Positions 1 through 6,002 are shown, numbered from the stretch's first letter. The stretch is 14,245 nt of DNA from SIG578 sp964508295 (GCA_964508295.1 CAZDSQ010000044.1:1-14245), one strand, 5' to 3'. Made by a program: numbers and translations. Notes: generated from the letters alone by a model not told the origin.

Positions 1-63
1 AAACGGCTTGCCGTTTTGGGCACCGCGAACCGTTTAGGGCGGACACCCTCTCCCTCTTTAAGT

Positions 64-128
64 CTTCTTTGCTTCCTTTCTTTGACGAAAGAAAGGGAGC
101 GCCCCCGCGGCGTGAGCGAAAAAAGAAG
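64..128. repeat. Nested inverted repeat, cruciform-like
   Basis: Outer arms CTTCTTT (64-70) and AAAGAAG (122-128) are exact reverse complements. Inside, GCTTCCTTTCTTT (71-83) pairs with AAAGAAAGGGAGC (88-100) across a GACG loop, 13 pairs with one G-T wobble. About 21 GC-rich bases lie between the inner hairpin and the right outer arm. The shape fits a dispersed, non-coding intergenic repeat; no transposase or target duplication is visible. Confidence 0.6.
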
Positions 129-160
129 CAACAAAAAATAACGCCGCCTGCGGCAGCTAC

Positions 161-205
161 ACCTCACCACCGCCTGCGGCGGAGCCTCTCCTCAAAGGAG
201 AGGCC
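161..205. repeat. Two-hairpin intergenic repeat, copy 1
   Basis: A small GC hairpin (CCGC at 170-173, GCGG at 176-179) is followed at once by a 9-bp hairpin, GCCTCTCCT (184-192) with AGGAGAGGC (196-204) around a 3-base loop. The order (pyrimidine-rich lead with CACC, short GC hairpin, then a CT-rich/AG-rich hairpin) matches the module at 5849-5901, although the sequences differ. I take both as members of a dispersed hairpin family typical of gut Clostridia. That grouping is inference. Confidence 0.55.
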
Positions 206-260
206 TCAGCGGACAGTTCGTCTGACGCCTGTCCCTACGGATTTTATTTAAGCTTGATGT

Positions 261-300
261 AAAGAATAACCGCCCGGCGTTAACCGGGCGGTTGTTCTTT
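261..300 (-). terminator. Rho-independent terminator of the dut-oxidoreductase unit
   Basis: A 17-bp inverted repeat, AAAGAATAACCGCCCGG (261-277) with CCGGGCGGTTGTTCTTT (284-300), has one mismatch/wobble and a 6-base loop. It starts 8 bases past the stop codon of the minus-strand oxidoreductase. Read on the minus strand, the 3' arm ends in a U-rich run (TTATTCTTT). The plus-strand tail is also T-rich, so it may work in both directions. Confidence 0.85.
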
Positions 301-307
301 GTTGTTT

Positions 308-1690
308 TTATAAGTTTTGTGCAATGTGGCGGGCGGCGTAAATTCCGCTTGCCGAGGCGTGCGACAGCGAGTGGGTAACTCCGCTGCAGTCGCCGATTAC
401 ATAAAGGCCGGAAAGCTCGGTTTCGAGATTTTCGTTGATCTCGACCTCCATATTATAGAACTTGACCTCGACGCCGTACAAAAGGGTATCGTCATTTGCA
501 GTTCCCGGAGCGATCTTATCAAGAGCGTAGATCATCTCGATAATGCCGTCTAAAATTCGCTTGGGCATAACAAGGCTTAAGTCGCCCGCGGTTGCCTTGA
601 GGGTGGGGGTCACAAAGCTTTCGGAAATTCTTGACTCGGTGCTTCGCTGACCTCTTATAAGGTCGCCAAAGCGCTGGACCATAACACCGCCGCCCAGCAT
701 ATTTGAAAGGCGGGCAATGCTCTCGCCGTAGCCGTTGCTATCTTTAAACGGCTCTGAGAAGTGCTTGGAAACAAGCAGGGCAAAGTTTGTGTTCTCGGTG
801 TGCTTTTTGGGATCCTCATAGCTGTGACCGTTAACCGTAACTATACCGTTTGTATTCTCAGTAACAACTGCGCCGTGCGGGTTCATACAGAAGGTGCGTA
901 CGCGGTCCTGAAATTTCTGAGTTCTGTAAACTATCTTGCTCTCGTAAAGCTCCTCGGTAAGATGTGAAAAAACCTCATAGGGAAGCTCAACACGAACGCC
1001 TATATCAACCCTGTTTGAGTGAGAGGTTAGCTTTAAATCGCGACAGACACTCTCCATCCACTTGCTTCCGCTTCTGCCAACCGAAATGATGCACTTTTTG
1101 CAGGAATAGGTGTCGGCACCGACCTCAATTTCATAGCCGTCGTCTATTTTCTTAACTTTATCTACCTTGCTATCAAAGAAAAAGCTTACAGAGCCGCTAA
1201 GCTCTTTATAAAGATTTTCAAGAACGACATAATTTATATCTGTTCCGAGGTGGCGGACAGATGCATCCAAAAGGTGCAGGTCGTTTTGCATACAGAGCTT
1301 TCTAATATCCGAGTTGGCGGTGGAATAAAGGTGAGTTCCCTCGCCGCCGTGCGACAGATTTATTCCGTCAACATACTGCATAAGTTCGATAGCGGTGTCC
1401 CTGCCGATGTATTCGTGCAGAGTTCCGCCGAAGTTATTGGTTATATTATATTTTCCGTCGGAAAAGGCGCCTGCCCCGCCAAATCCGTTCATAATAGCGC
1501 AGCTTTTGCAGCCGATGCAGGACTTAACACCGTTACTTCCAATAGGGCATTTTCTCTTTTCAAGTGCACTGCCCGACTCGAAAACCGCAACCTTTAAATT
1601 AGGCGCAGTCTTTTTAAGCTCATAAGCTGAGTAAATTCCACCCGGGCCCGCTCCTATAATTATCACGTCAAAATGATTTTTTGCACTCAT
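308..1690 (-). CDS. NAD(P)/FAD-dependent oxidoreductase, COG2509-like
   Basis: A 460-residue flavoprotein of the family annotated as uncharacterised FAD-dependent dehydrogenase (COG2509). Seen directly: an N-terminal dinucleotide-binding fold with GAGPGG at residues 13-18 and an acidic residue ending the second strand (VAVFES, about 34-39); FGGAGAFSDGK near 70-80; a second nucleotide-strand motif, ISVGRSG; and the C-terminal FAD motif YVIGDCSG followed by SHASASGIYAA. Four cysteines at 48, 58, 61 and 64 form a cluster just before FGGAG, suggesting a metal or Fe-S site. No signal peptide or membrane segment is seen, so it is probably cytosolic. Its start has GGAG seven bases upstream and lies 24 bases after dut, with which it is co-transcribed. 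Substrate and physiological role are unknown; the link to nucleotide metabolism through dut is only positional. Confidence 0.85.
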   Translation of the reverse strand: MSAKNHFDVIIIGAGPGGIYSAYELKKTAPNLKVAVFESGSALEKRKCPIGSNGVKSCIGCKSCAIMNGFGGAGAFSDGKYNITNNFGGTLHEYIGRDTAIELMQYVDGINLSHGGEGTHLYSTANSDIRKLCMQNDLHLLDASVRHLGTDINYVVLENLYKELSGSVSFFFDSKVDKVKKIDDGYEIEVGADTYSCKKCIISVGRSGSKWMESVCRDLKLTSHSNRVDIGVRVELPYEVFSHLTEELYESKIVYRTQKFQDRVRTFCMNPHGAVVTENTNGIVTVNGHSYEDPKKHTENTNFALLVSKHFSEPFKDSNGYGESIARLSNMLGGGVMVQRFGDLIRGQRSTESRISESFVTPTLKATAGDLSLVMPKRILDGIIEMIYALDKIAPGTANDDTLLYGVEVKFYNMEVEINENLETELSGLYVIGDCSGVTHSLSHASASGIYAARHIAQNL

Positions 1691-1714
1691 TTTTATTCTC
1701 CGTTTCTTTAAAGC

Positions 1715-2155
1715 TTATTTGCCTGTTGAGCCAAAGCCGCCCTCGCCGCGAGCGGTATCCGAAAGTTCATCGCATAGCTCAAACTGTGCAGTAAGATAAG
1801 GGGTCAAAACGATCTGGGCAATGCGCTCACCCGAAAGCACCTGAACTGCCTCGCCCGAGTGATTATGTAAAGCTACCATAATTTCGCCCCTGTAATCGCT
1901 GTCTATAACGCCGACTTTATTTGCAGGTGCAAGCCCCTTTTTACAGGCAAGCCCGCTCCTTGCAAAGACCAGCCCTACAAAGCCCTCCGGAATTTCCATA
2001 GCAATGCCTGTCGGCACAAAGACGGTCTGCCCTTTTTCGACAGTGATCGCCTTATCAAGAGCGGCATAAAGGTCCGCTCCCGCGGCAGACGCGCTCTGAT
2101 AAGAGGGGCAAACTGCATTTTCTCTGAGTAGTTTTATTTTAACATTCTGTTTCAT
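1715..2155 (-). CDS. dut: Deoxyuridine 5'-triphosphate nucleotidohydrolase (dUTPase)
   Basis: Hydrolyses dUTP to dUMP and pyrophosphate in the cytosol, keeping uracil out of DNA and supplying dUMP for thymidylate synthesis. The 146-residue length is typical of trimeric dUTPases, and all five family motifs are present in order: AGADLYA (I), ARSGLA (II), the NKVGVIDSDYRGE block holding the catalytic aspartate (III), GERIAQIV (IV), and the glycine-rich C-terminal RGEGGFGSTGK (V), which closes over the nucleotide. The start is supported by GGAGG six bases upstream and a consensus promoter. It is the first gene of a two-gene minus-strand unit with the FAD oxidoreductase and is divergent from the phosphopantetheinyl transferase gene. 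Confidence 0.97.
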   Translation of the reverse strand: MKQNVKIKLLRENAVCPSYQSASAAGADLYAALDKAITVEKGQTVFVPTGIAMEIPEGFVGLVFARSGLACKKGLAPANKVGVIDSDYRGEIMVALHNHSGEAVQVLSGERIAQIVLTPYLTAQFELCDELSDTARGEGGFGSTGK

Positions 2156-2184
2156 AATATTCCTCCAAAAACGCCATCAGAAAT

Positions 2185-2213
2185 ATTATATTATTCTCCA
2201 GCTTTATTGTCAA
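2185..2213 (-). promoter_or_regulatory. Sigma-A promoter for dut
   Basis: On the minus strand, TTGACA (plus coordinates 2208-2213) and TATAAT (2185-2190) are separated by exactly 17 bases, a perfect consensus match. The start point would lie near 2178, giving a short leader before the GGAGG site of dut. Its -35 box stands 18 bases from the -35 box of the divergent plus-strand promoter. Confidence 0.9.
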
Positions 2214-2231
2214 GAATGCTATTTTTTTAGT

Positions 2232-2261
2232 TTGACAAAGACTATACGCCCATAGTATACT
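2232..2261 (+). promoter_or_regulatory. Sigma-A promoter for the phosphopantetheinyl transferase-DUF4091 unit
   Basis: TTGACA (2232-2237), an 18-base spacer and TATACT (2256-2261), with a start point expected near 2268. AGGAGGG at 2271-2277 then precedes the ATG at 2284, so the 5' leader is very short. The promoter is back to back with that of dut, so the two units could respond together to any regulator or supercoiling effect in the gap. No clear operator palindrome is visible. Confidence 0.8.
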
Positions 2262-2283
2262 AATTTAAAAAGGAGGGCTTAAA

Positions 2284-2898
2284 ATGGCGGCTGTTTACAT
2301 ACTTAACTGCAAAGACTGCGAGCCATATCTTTTGAGCCTTCAAAGCCGCATTTCTGATAGAAGGCGGCAAAGGGCGCTGAAAATGCGCAAAAAGGATTCT
2401 CGCCTCTTGTGCATAGGCGCAGAGGTCTGCCTCTCTGTCGCTTTAGGTTTGCCGCTTCCCTTGGAGTATCAGACAGAGGAAAACGGCAAGCCTTTTATAG
2501 AAGGTGCGCCGCAGTTTAACATATCACATTCGGGCAATTATGTTGTTTGCGCGGTGGACGAAAGTCCAGTCGGCGCCGACATCGAAAGAATAAGCCGAAT
2601 GAAAGCCTCAATTTTTAACCGCATTGCCTCGCCTATCGAGAAGCAAAGGGCAGCATGCTTAGAAAATGACCCTTTAGAGTACTGCTGCACTGTTTGGACC
2701 AAAAAGGAAAGCCTACTTAAGCTTACAGGTGAAGGAATCAGAAAAGAGCTCTCAGCCGTTTGCACCGAGAGCGAGGGCTACTACCACACCGAGAAAATCG
2801 ACAGCGACTACATTCTTTCTGTTTGCCTTGCCGCAAACAATCAGGTCGAGACCCATTTTATTACCGAGGAAATTTTAAAAAAGCATTTTAACATATAA
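2284..2898 (+). CDS. 4'-phosphopantetheinyl transferase, Sfp/HetI-type
   Basis: Predicted to move the phosphopantetheine arm of coenzyme A onto a serine of a carrier protein (acyl, peptidyl or aryl carrier), a Mg-dependent cytosolic reaction. Family motifs are visible: FNISHSG at residues 78-84, VGADIE at 96-101 with Mg-binding Asp99 and Glu101, and WTKKESLLKLTGEG at 138-151 with Glu142 as third metal ligand and the conserved lysines. At 204 residues it is slightly shorter than Sfp (about 220) and clearly longer than AcpS (about 120), as expected for a pseudo-dimeric Sfp-type enzyme. It leads a two-gene unit, with DUF4091 14 bases downstream. No polyketide, peptide-synthetase or carrier-protein gene lies in the window, so the partner carrier is unknown. 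It could serve fatty-acid ACP if no acpS is present elsewhere. Confidence 0.9.
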   Translation: MAAVYILNCKDCEPYLLSLQSRISDRRRQRALKMRKKDSRLLCIGAEVCLSVALGLPLPLEYQTEENGKPFIEGAPQFNISHSGNYVVCAVDESPVGADIERISRMKASIFNRIASPIEKQRAACLENDPLEYCCTVWTKKESLLKLTGEGIRKELSAVCTESEGYYHTEKIDSDYILSVCLAANNQVETHFITEEILKKHFNI

Positions 2899-2912
2899 AC
2901 GGAGGAAATATT

Positions 2913-4565
2913 ATGTTTAAGTTTATCTACCAGTGCTCCCCTCTCGAAAAGGTTTTTGAGGAGGGAATTCCCAGCTTTGACAGATACCACAAAACCTCTG
3001 CCCTTTTAGGCGAGCAGGTGGCTTTTCAGATTGCTATGCGAACCTCTGAAAACCTTTTGAGCCCCTGCGAGCTTAACATCTCTGTTGAGAGCGACTTAAA
3101 GGACATCGAAGTCTGTCAGGTTATAAATATGCCTGTTTTTGTTACCGCTTACTCAAACGAGCACGATGAGGGTTATATTTCCGAGCATCCCGGTCATTAT
3201 CCCGACCTTTTAAAGCCTGTTAAAAACAACACAATAACCGCTTCAAACGCGGCTACCACGGCACTTTGGTTTAATGTTAAAATCGGGCAGGACTGCGCGG
3301 TGGGAGAGCATAAAATCACCATTACCCTTTCCGAGCCGCTCACTCAGATGAGCAAGACCCTCACCTTCACCATTGATGTTATCGGCGCGGTTCTTCCCAA
3401 GAACAAGCTGCCCGTTACGATGTGGTTTCACAACGACTGCGTTGCCGATGTTCACGGAGTAAAAATTCTCTCAGAGGAGCATTGGGCGCTTATCGAAAAC
3501 TATATGTACGGCGCTATCGACAGCGGCGTTAGTATGATATATGTTCCCCTCTTTACTCCGCCTCTTGACACAGAGGTCGGCGGAGAAAGACCTACCGTTC
3601 AGCTCGTTGACGTTTACAAGGACGGCGAGAGCTACACCTTTTCCTTTGAAAAGCTTGACCGCTACATAGCGCTGGCTCAGAAGGTCGGCTTTGAGTACTT
3701 TGAAATGTCCCACCTCTTTACACAGTGGGGCGCAAAGCATGCTCCCAAGATCGTTGCTATAGAGAACGGCGAGGAAAAGAAGATCTTTGGCTGGGACACG
3801 GACCTGCACCAGCCCGAGTACCCCGCGTTTCTTGACGCGCTTCTCCCTAAGCTTACCGCTCACTTTAAAGAGCTTGGAATTGCGGATAAGACCTATTTCC
3901 ACATCTCCGACGAGCCTCATCTTGATATGCTTGAGGATTATTCCTACGCCCACTCGCTTATTGCAAAGCATCTTGAGGGCTTTACAATTATGGACGCCCT
4001 TTCAAATTACGATTTCTACAAAAAAGGCGTGGTACAGCTTCCCGTTGTTGCAACAACTGCGGTTGAGGCATTTTTAGATGCAGGGGTTGACATTTTCTGT
4101 TACTACTGCTGCGACCAGCGACTTAATCACGTTTCAAACCGCATGCTCGCTATGCCCTCTCCCAGAAACCGCATGCTTGCATACCAGATGTATTACAACG
4201 ACGTTAAGGGTTTCTTGCAGTGGGGCTTTAACTTCTACTATTCGCAGCTCTCAAAGCACAAGATAAATCCCTTTAAGTCGGTTGACGCTAACAAGACATT
4301 CCCCGCAGGCGACTCCTTCTGCGTTTACCCAAATCCCGACGGCGGCAAGCCTTGGTTTGCGATAAGCGGCAAGGTGTTCTTCCAGAGCATGCAGGATCTG
4401 CGAGCCATGCAGCTCCTTGAAAGTCTCATCGGCAAGGACGCTGTTAAGGAGCTTTTAAAGAGCGAGATTGATGACCTTTCGTTCAGAAACTCGACCCAGC
4501 CTGCCTACCTTGTTTTAAGGCTGCGTGAAAAGATAAACGCCCGCATCAAAGCAGCGCTTAAATAA
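2913..4565 (+). CDS. DUF4091 protein, glycoside hydrolase-like (GH123-related)
   Basis: A 550-residue protein whose layout fits the DUF4091 family: an N-terminal beta-rich domain (about 1-160; alternating short strands ending in TFTIDVIGAVLPKN) and a TIM-barrel-like region (about 165-470) beginning at the PVTMWFHND segment and containing YFHISDEPH at 328-336. In the related GH123 enzymes an adjacent Asp-Glu pair acts in substrate-assisted hydrolysis of N-acetylhexosamine links; D333-E334 are the likely equivalents. Aromatic runs (CYYCC near 395, WGFNFYYSQ) could line a sugar site. No signal peptide or lipobox is seen, so it is probably intracellular, unlike many glycan-degrading relatives. 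GGAGG lies eight bases before the ATG. Substrate is unknown, and nearby genes include no transporters or other sugar enzymes. Confidence 0.8.
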   Translation: MFKFIYQCSPLEKVFEEGIPSFDRYHKTSALLGEQVAFQIAMRTSENLLSPCELNISVESDLKDIEVCQVINMPVFVTAYSNEHDEGYISEHPGHYPDLLKPVKNNTITASNAATTALWFNVKIGQDCAVGEHKITITLSEPLTQMSKTLTFTIDVIGAVLPKNKLPVTMWFHNDCVADVHGVKILSEEHWALIENYMYGAIDSGVSMIYVPLFTPPLDTEVGGERPTVQLVDVYKDGESYTFSFEKLDRYIALAQKVGFEYFEMSHLFTQWGAKHAPKIVAIENGEEKKIFGWDTDLHQPEYPAFLDALLPKLTAHFKELGIADKTYFHISDEPHLDMLEDYSYAHSLIAKHLEGFTIMDALSNYDFYKKGVVQLPVVATTAVEAFLDAGVDIFCYYCCDQRLNHVSNRMLAMPSPRNRMLAYQMYYNDVKGFLQWGFNFYYSQLSKHKINPFKSVDANKTFPAGDSFCVYPNPDGGKPWFAISGKVFFQSMQDLRAMQLLESLIGKDAVKELLKSEIDDLSFRNSTQPAYLVLRLREKINARIKAALK

Positions 4566-4583
4566 GCCTTAAAAGCAAAATAA

Positions 4584-4620
4584 ACCCCCGAGCCGCAGGC
4601 TCGGGGGTCTTTAGTTTTAT
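4584..4620. terminator. Bidirectional terminator between convergent genes
   Basis: ACCCCCGAGCC (4584-4594) and GGCTCGGGGGT (4598-4608) form a perfect 11-bp GC-rich stem with a 3-base loop. On the plus strand TCTTTAGTTTT follows; on the minus strand the stem is followed by TTTATTTTGCTTTT. It sits between the ends of the DUF4091 gene and the convergent EEP-family gene and probably serves both. Confidence 0.92.
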
Positions 4621-5394
4621 TTAGAACTCAACGTCTACGTAAACGGGGGAATGGTCGGTTGCGTCAAGCGCCTTCTGATCCTCGACTATCATATATTCGA
4701 GAACCTTAAAGCCGCCGCCGAGTGCGACCATATGGTCGATAGAGAAGTATTTGTCTTTCTCTGTCTTAGTGCCGTGGTATCTGCCGTCTTCTTTTAAGAC
4801 GGGGTCGCCGTGGTGCGAGCCGACAGTGCACTTTTTCTCGGCAAGGTCAAGCATGTGCTTAACGTCGTTTTCGGCATAGACCTTAAACACGTCGCTCGCG
4901 AGCACGCAGTTCATATCGCCGAATGCGAAAACGGGGCAGTTGTATCTATTTTTAAGTGCCTTCATCAAGTTTACGAGCTGATTTGCATTATCGACCCTGA
5001 TAACATCGTGCTCGGGGCCTGTTTTCCACCAAAAGTGAGTGTTACAAACGGCAAAAACGCCTCCGTCCTCGCGCTTTAAAACCGCCCAGGTGATTGCCTT
5101 GGAGGCATCGGGCGTGTTCTCAAGGTACTCATAGCCCTTTGAAATGAGGCTTAAATTCTTTTTGTAAACAAAAGGAACGTAGTTTTTATTATCGGCAAGC
5201 TCTGTTCCGACGAACATATACTCCTCAGAGAGCCACTGTTGCATCATCTGACCTTTATACCAGCCGGGAGTTACCTCCTGCAGACCGATTATATCGGCAT
5301 CGTACTTCTTAAACACATCGTAAAGGAAATCCTCACGAACGTCTACGGGATTTTTAAAATAATCTCCCCAGATATTGCTTGTCATTATTCTCAT
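4621..5394 (-). CDS. Endonuclease/exonuclease/phosphatase (EEP) family hydrolase
   Basis: A 257-residue Mg-dependent phosphoesterase-fold protein. The family's scattered active-site motifs are all visible: TSNIWG (Asn7), LQEV (Glu40), NTHFWW (His120), FGDMN (Asp160, Asn162), SIDHM (Asp220, His221) and the C-terminal ATDHSP (Asp247, His248). The fold is shared by DNase I-like nucleases, exonuclease III, sphingomyelinases and inositol phosphatases, so the substrate cannot be named. There is no signal peptide, so it is probably cytosolic. I start it at 5394 because GGAGGTG lies just upstream and a promoter fits at 5417-5445; a longer in-frame ATG at 5445 falls inside that promoter's -35 box. It is a single-gene unit convergent with the DUF4091 gene, and a role in sugar-phosphate or nucleic-acid turnover is open. 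Confidence 0.87.
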   Translation of the reverse strand: MRIMTSNIWGDYFKNPVDVREDFLYDVFKKYDADIIGLQEVTPGWYKGQMMQQWLSEEYMFVGTELADNKNYVPFVYKKNLSLISKGYEYLENTPDASKAITWAVLKREDGGVFAVCNTHFWWKTGPEHDVIRVDNANQLVNLMKALKNRYNCPVFAFGDMNCVLASDVFKVYAENDVKHMLDLAEKKCTVGSHHGDPVLKEDGRYHGTKTEKDKYFSIDHMVALGGGFKVLEYMIVEDQKALDATDHSPVYVDVEF

Positions 5395-5416
5395 AAAAAA
5401 CACCTCCGTTTTTTTA

Positions 5417-5445
5417 ATTTTATCACAGCTATTTTCGCTTTTCAA
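5417..5445 (-). promoter_or_regulatory. Sigma-A promoter for the EEP-family gene
   Basis: On the minus strand, TTGAAA (plus 5440-5445) and TAAAAT (5417-5422) are 17 bases apart, with a TG just before the -10 (extended -10). Transcription would begin near 5410, giving a leader of about 15 bases that holds GGAGGTG. This fixes the start codon at 5394. Confidence 0.8.
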
Positions 5446-5508
5446 CAGGTTTTCAATATTATTTCAAGTTTGATTTTTTTAGATGAAATAAAAAAGTTTA
5501 AAAAAGGC

Positions 5509-5537
5509 TTGATTTTATAAAAGAAATGTAGTAAAAT
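5509..5537 (+). promoter_or_regulatory. Sigma-A promoter for tRNA-Val
   Basis: TTGATT (5509-5514), a 17-base spacer and TAAAAT (5532-5537) lie 20 bases before the tRNA. The transcript would start near 5544 and need a short 5' trim by RNase P. Confidence 0.7.
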
Positions 5538-5557
5538 ATCAGCGTTGACAATTTTTT

Positions 5558-5633
5558 GGACGATTAGCTCAGCTGGTAGAGCATCCGCTTGACGTGCGGA
5601 GGGTCAGCGGTTCAAGTCCGTTATCGTCCACCA
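5558..5633 (+). tRNA. tRNA-Val (anticodon GAC)
   Basis: A full cloverleaf of 76 bases, including an encoded 3' CCA at 5631-5633. The acceptor stem is GGACGAT (5558-5564) with ATCGTCC (5623-5629) and discriminator A5630. The D arm holds AGCTCAGCTGGTAGAGC, and the anticodon stem is TCCGC/GCGGA with loop TTGACGT. GAC at 5591-5593 reads valine codon GUC (and GUU by wobble). The T arm contains GGTTCAAGTCC. The gene is single, with its own promoter and terminator, not part of a cluster. Confidence 0.97.
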
Positions 5634-5667
5634 AAAAATCCCAAGTCGCAAGACTTGGGAATTTTTT
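5633..5667 (+). terminator. Rho-independent terminator of tRNA-Val
   Basis: TCCCAAGTC (5639-5647) and GACTTGGGA (5652-5660) form a perfect 9-bp stem with a GCAA tetraloop, flanked by an A-run before and six T residues (5662-5667) after. The A/T flanks extend the pairing and make it potentially bidirectional. It begins right after the tRNA CCA end. Confidence 0.92.
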
Positions 5668-5672
5668 ACTTC

Positions 5673-5703
5673 TTCACTATTCACTTTTCACTATTCACTT
5701 TTC
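5673..5703. repeat. 14-base tandem repeat, 2.2 copies
   Basis: The unit TTCACTATTCACTT occurs twice exactly (5673-5686, 5687-5700), followed by TTC. Each unit itself contains two TTCACT/TTCAC-like halves, as expected from slippage. No spacer-repeat structure is present, so it is not a CRISPR. Confidence 0.85.
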
Positions 5704-5724
5704 TCTACGGTTTATCTTCTTGAC

Positions 5725-5792
5725 TTGTAGGGGAGGGGTTTCCCTTCCGTCTTATATTTAAACGGAACGGCACACAGGCCGTTCCCCTACAA
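5725..5792. repeat. Small MITE-like inverted repeat
   Basis: A 68-base element bounded by exact 10-bp terminal inverted repeats, TTGTAGGGGA (5725-5734) and TCCCCTACAA (5783-5792). Inside, GGAACGGC (5764-5771) pairs with GCCGTTCC (5778-5785), and TTCCGT (5745-5750) can instead pair with ACGGAA (5762-5767). It has no coding capacity. The form suggests a miniature non-autonomous element or a palindromic extragenic repeat; target-site duplications are not evident. GTCCCTAC near 232-238 may be a decayed relative of its right end. Confidence 0.55.
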
Positions 5793-5848
5793 AACATAAT
5801 GTAAGCCGATGTTACTTTGTGGCGGAGCTGAATTATACCTTTCTACAA

Positions 5849-5901
5849 AAATCCCTCCACCAACCTGACGGTTGGTCCCCCTCCCTTTAGGCAAGGGAGG
5901 C
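5849..5901. repeat. Two-hairpin intergenic repeat, copy 2
   Basis: A lead of AATCCCTCCACC runs into hairpin ACCAACC (5859-5865)/GGTTGGT (5870-5876), followed at once by CCTCCCTT (5880-5887)/AAGGGAGG (5893-5900) with a 5-base loop. The arrangement matches the module at 161-205, and the edge hairpin at 14218-14239 carries a similar GGTGGATTT flank in the opposite orientation. No U-run follows the second stem, so I do not call it a terminator. Confidence 0.6.
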
Positions 5902-5962
5902 ATTGTTGCGTGTTTTATCAAGGGACAAAGTTAAAAAATTTGCTTAAAAAGTTTTTTTCTTA

Positions 5963-5991
5963 TTGACAAAAGGGAAAACTCTTTATATAAT
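5963..5991 (+). promoter_or_regulatory. Consensus sigma-A promoter for the yceD-rpmF unit
   Basis: TTGACA (5963-5968), a 17-base spacer and TATAAT (5986-5991) match the vegetative consensus perfectly, as expected for a ribosomal-protein operon. Transcription should begin near 5998, leaving a leader of about 80 bases before yceD. The -35 is preceded by A/T runs (5928-5962) that could act as an UP element. Confidence 0.92.
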
Positions 5992-6002
5992 AATTGGGTA
6001 TG

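Larger units (their letters stand above)
1..307. other. Gene-free, repeat-rich intergenic region at left edge
   Basis: I see no credible gene here. An open frame at 69-251 runs entirely through inverted repeats, has no ribosome binding site and encodes a low-complexity basic peptide, so I do not call it. The stretch is a series of hairpins: 64-128, 143-154, 170-179, 184-204, and a weaker one at 211-234 (GGACAG/CTGTCC), followed by the terminator of the minus-strand gene at 261-300. At the extreme left, AAACGG-CTTG-CCGTTT (1-16) is a short hairpin whose context is cut by the window edge. An imperfect 11-mer direct repeat (CCGTTTTGGGC at 11-21, CCGTTTAGGGC at 30-40) is also visible. Confidence 0.7.
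5668..5962. other. Gene-free repeat patch between tRNA-Val and the yceD promoter
   Basis: No open frame here has a ribosome binding site or a recognisable protein. It contains a 14-base tandem repeat (5673-5703), a MITE-like inverted repeat (5725-5792), a two-hairpin repeat (5849-5901), and AT-rich DNA leading into the promoter at 5963. About 55 bases at 5793-5848 show nothing I can interpret. Confidence 0.7.

Noticed and set aside
69..251. Open frame of 60 codons with a Lys/Arg-rich product
   Set aside because: It runs through several inverted repeats, has no ribosome binding site, and its composition follows the repeat DNA rather than a protein family.
2284..4565. Part of a natural-product biosynthesis cluster, because of the Sfp-type transferase
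   Set aside because: No carrier domain, synthetase, thioesterase or transporter in the window; neighbours are housekeeping or a DUF4091 protein.
5395..5445. N-terminal extension of 17 codons on the EEP-family gene
   Set aside because: The upstream ATG lies in the -35 box of a good promoter and has no ribosome binding site; the family motif TSNIWG starts right after the ATG at 5394, which has GGAGGTG in front.
5673..5703. Tandem repeat considered as a CRISPR remnant
   Set aside because: Units are 14 bases, directly contiguous with no spacers, and there are no cas genes.
5870..5901. Hairpin in the repeat at 5849-5901 as a terminator
   Set aside because: No T-run follows on the plus strand and there is no gene upstream needing it; the tRNA already has a strong terminator at 5633-5667.
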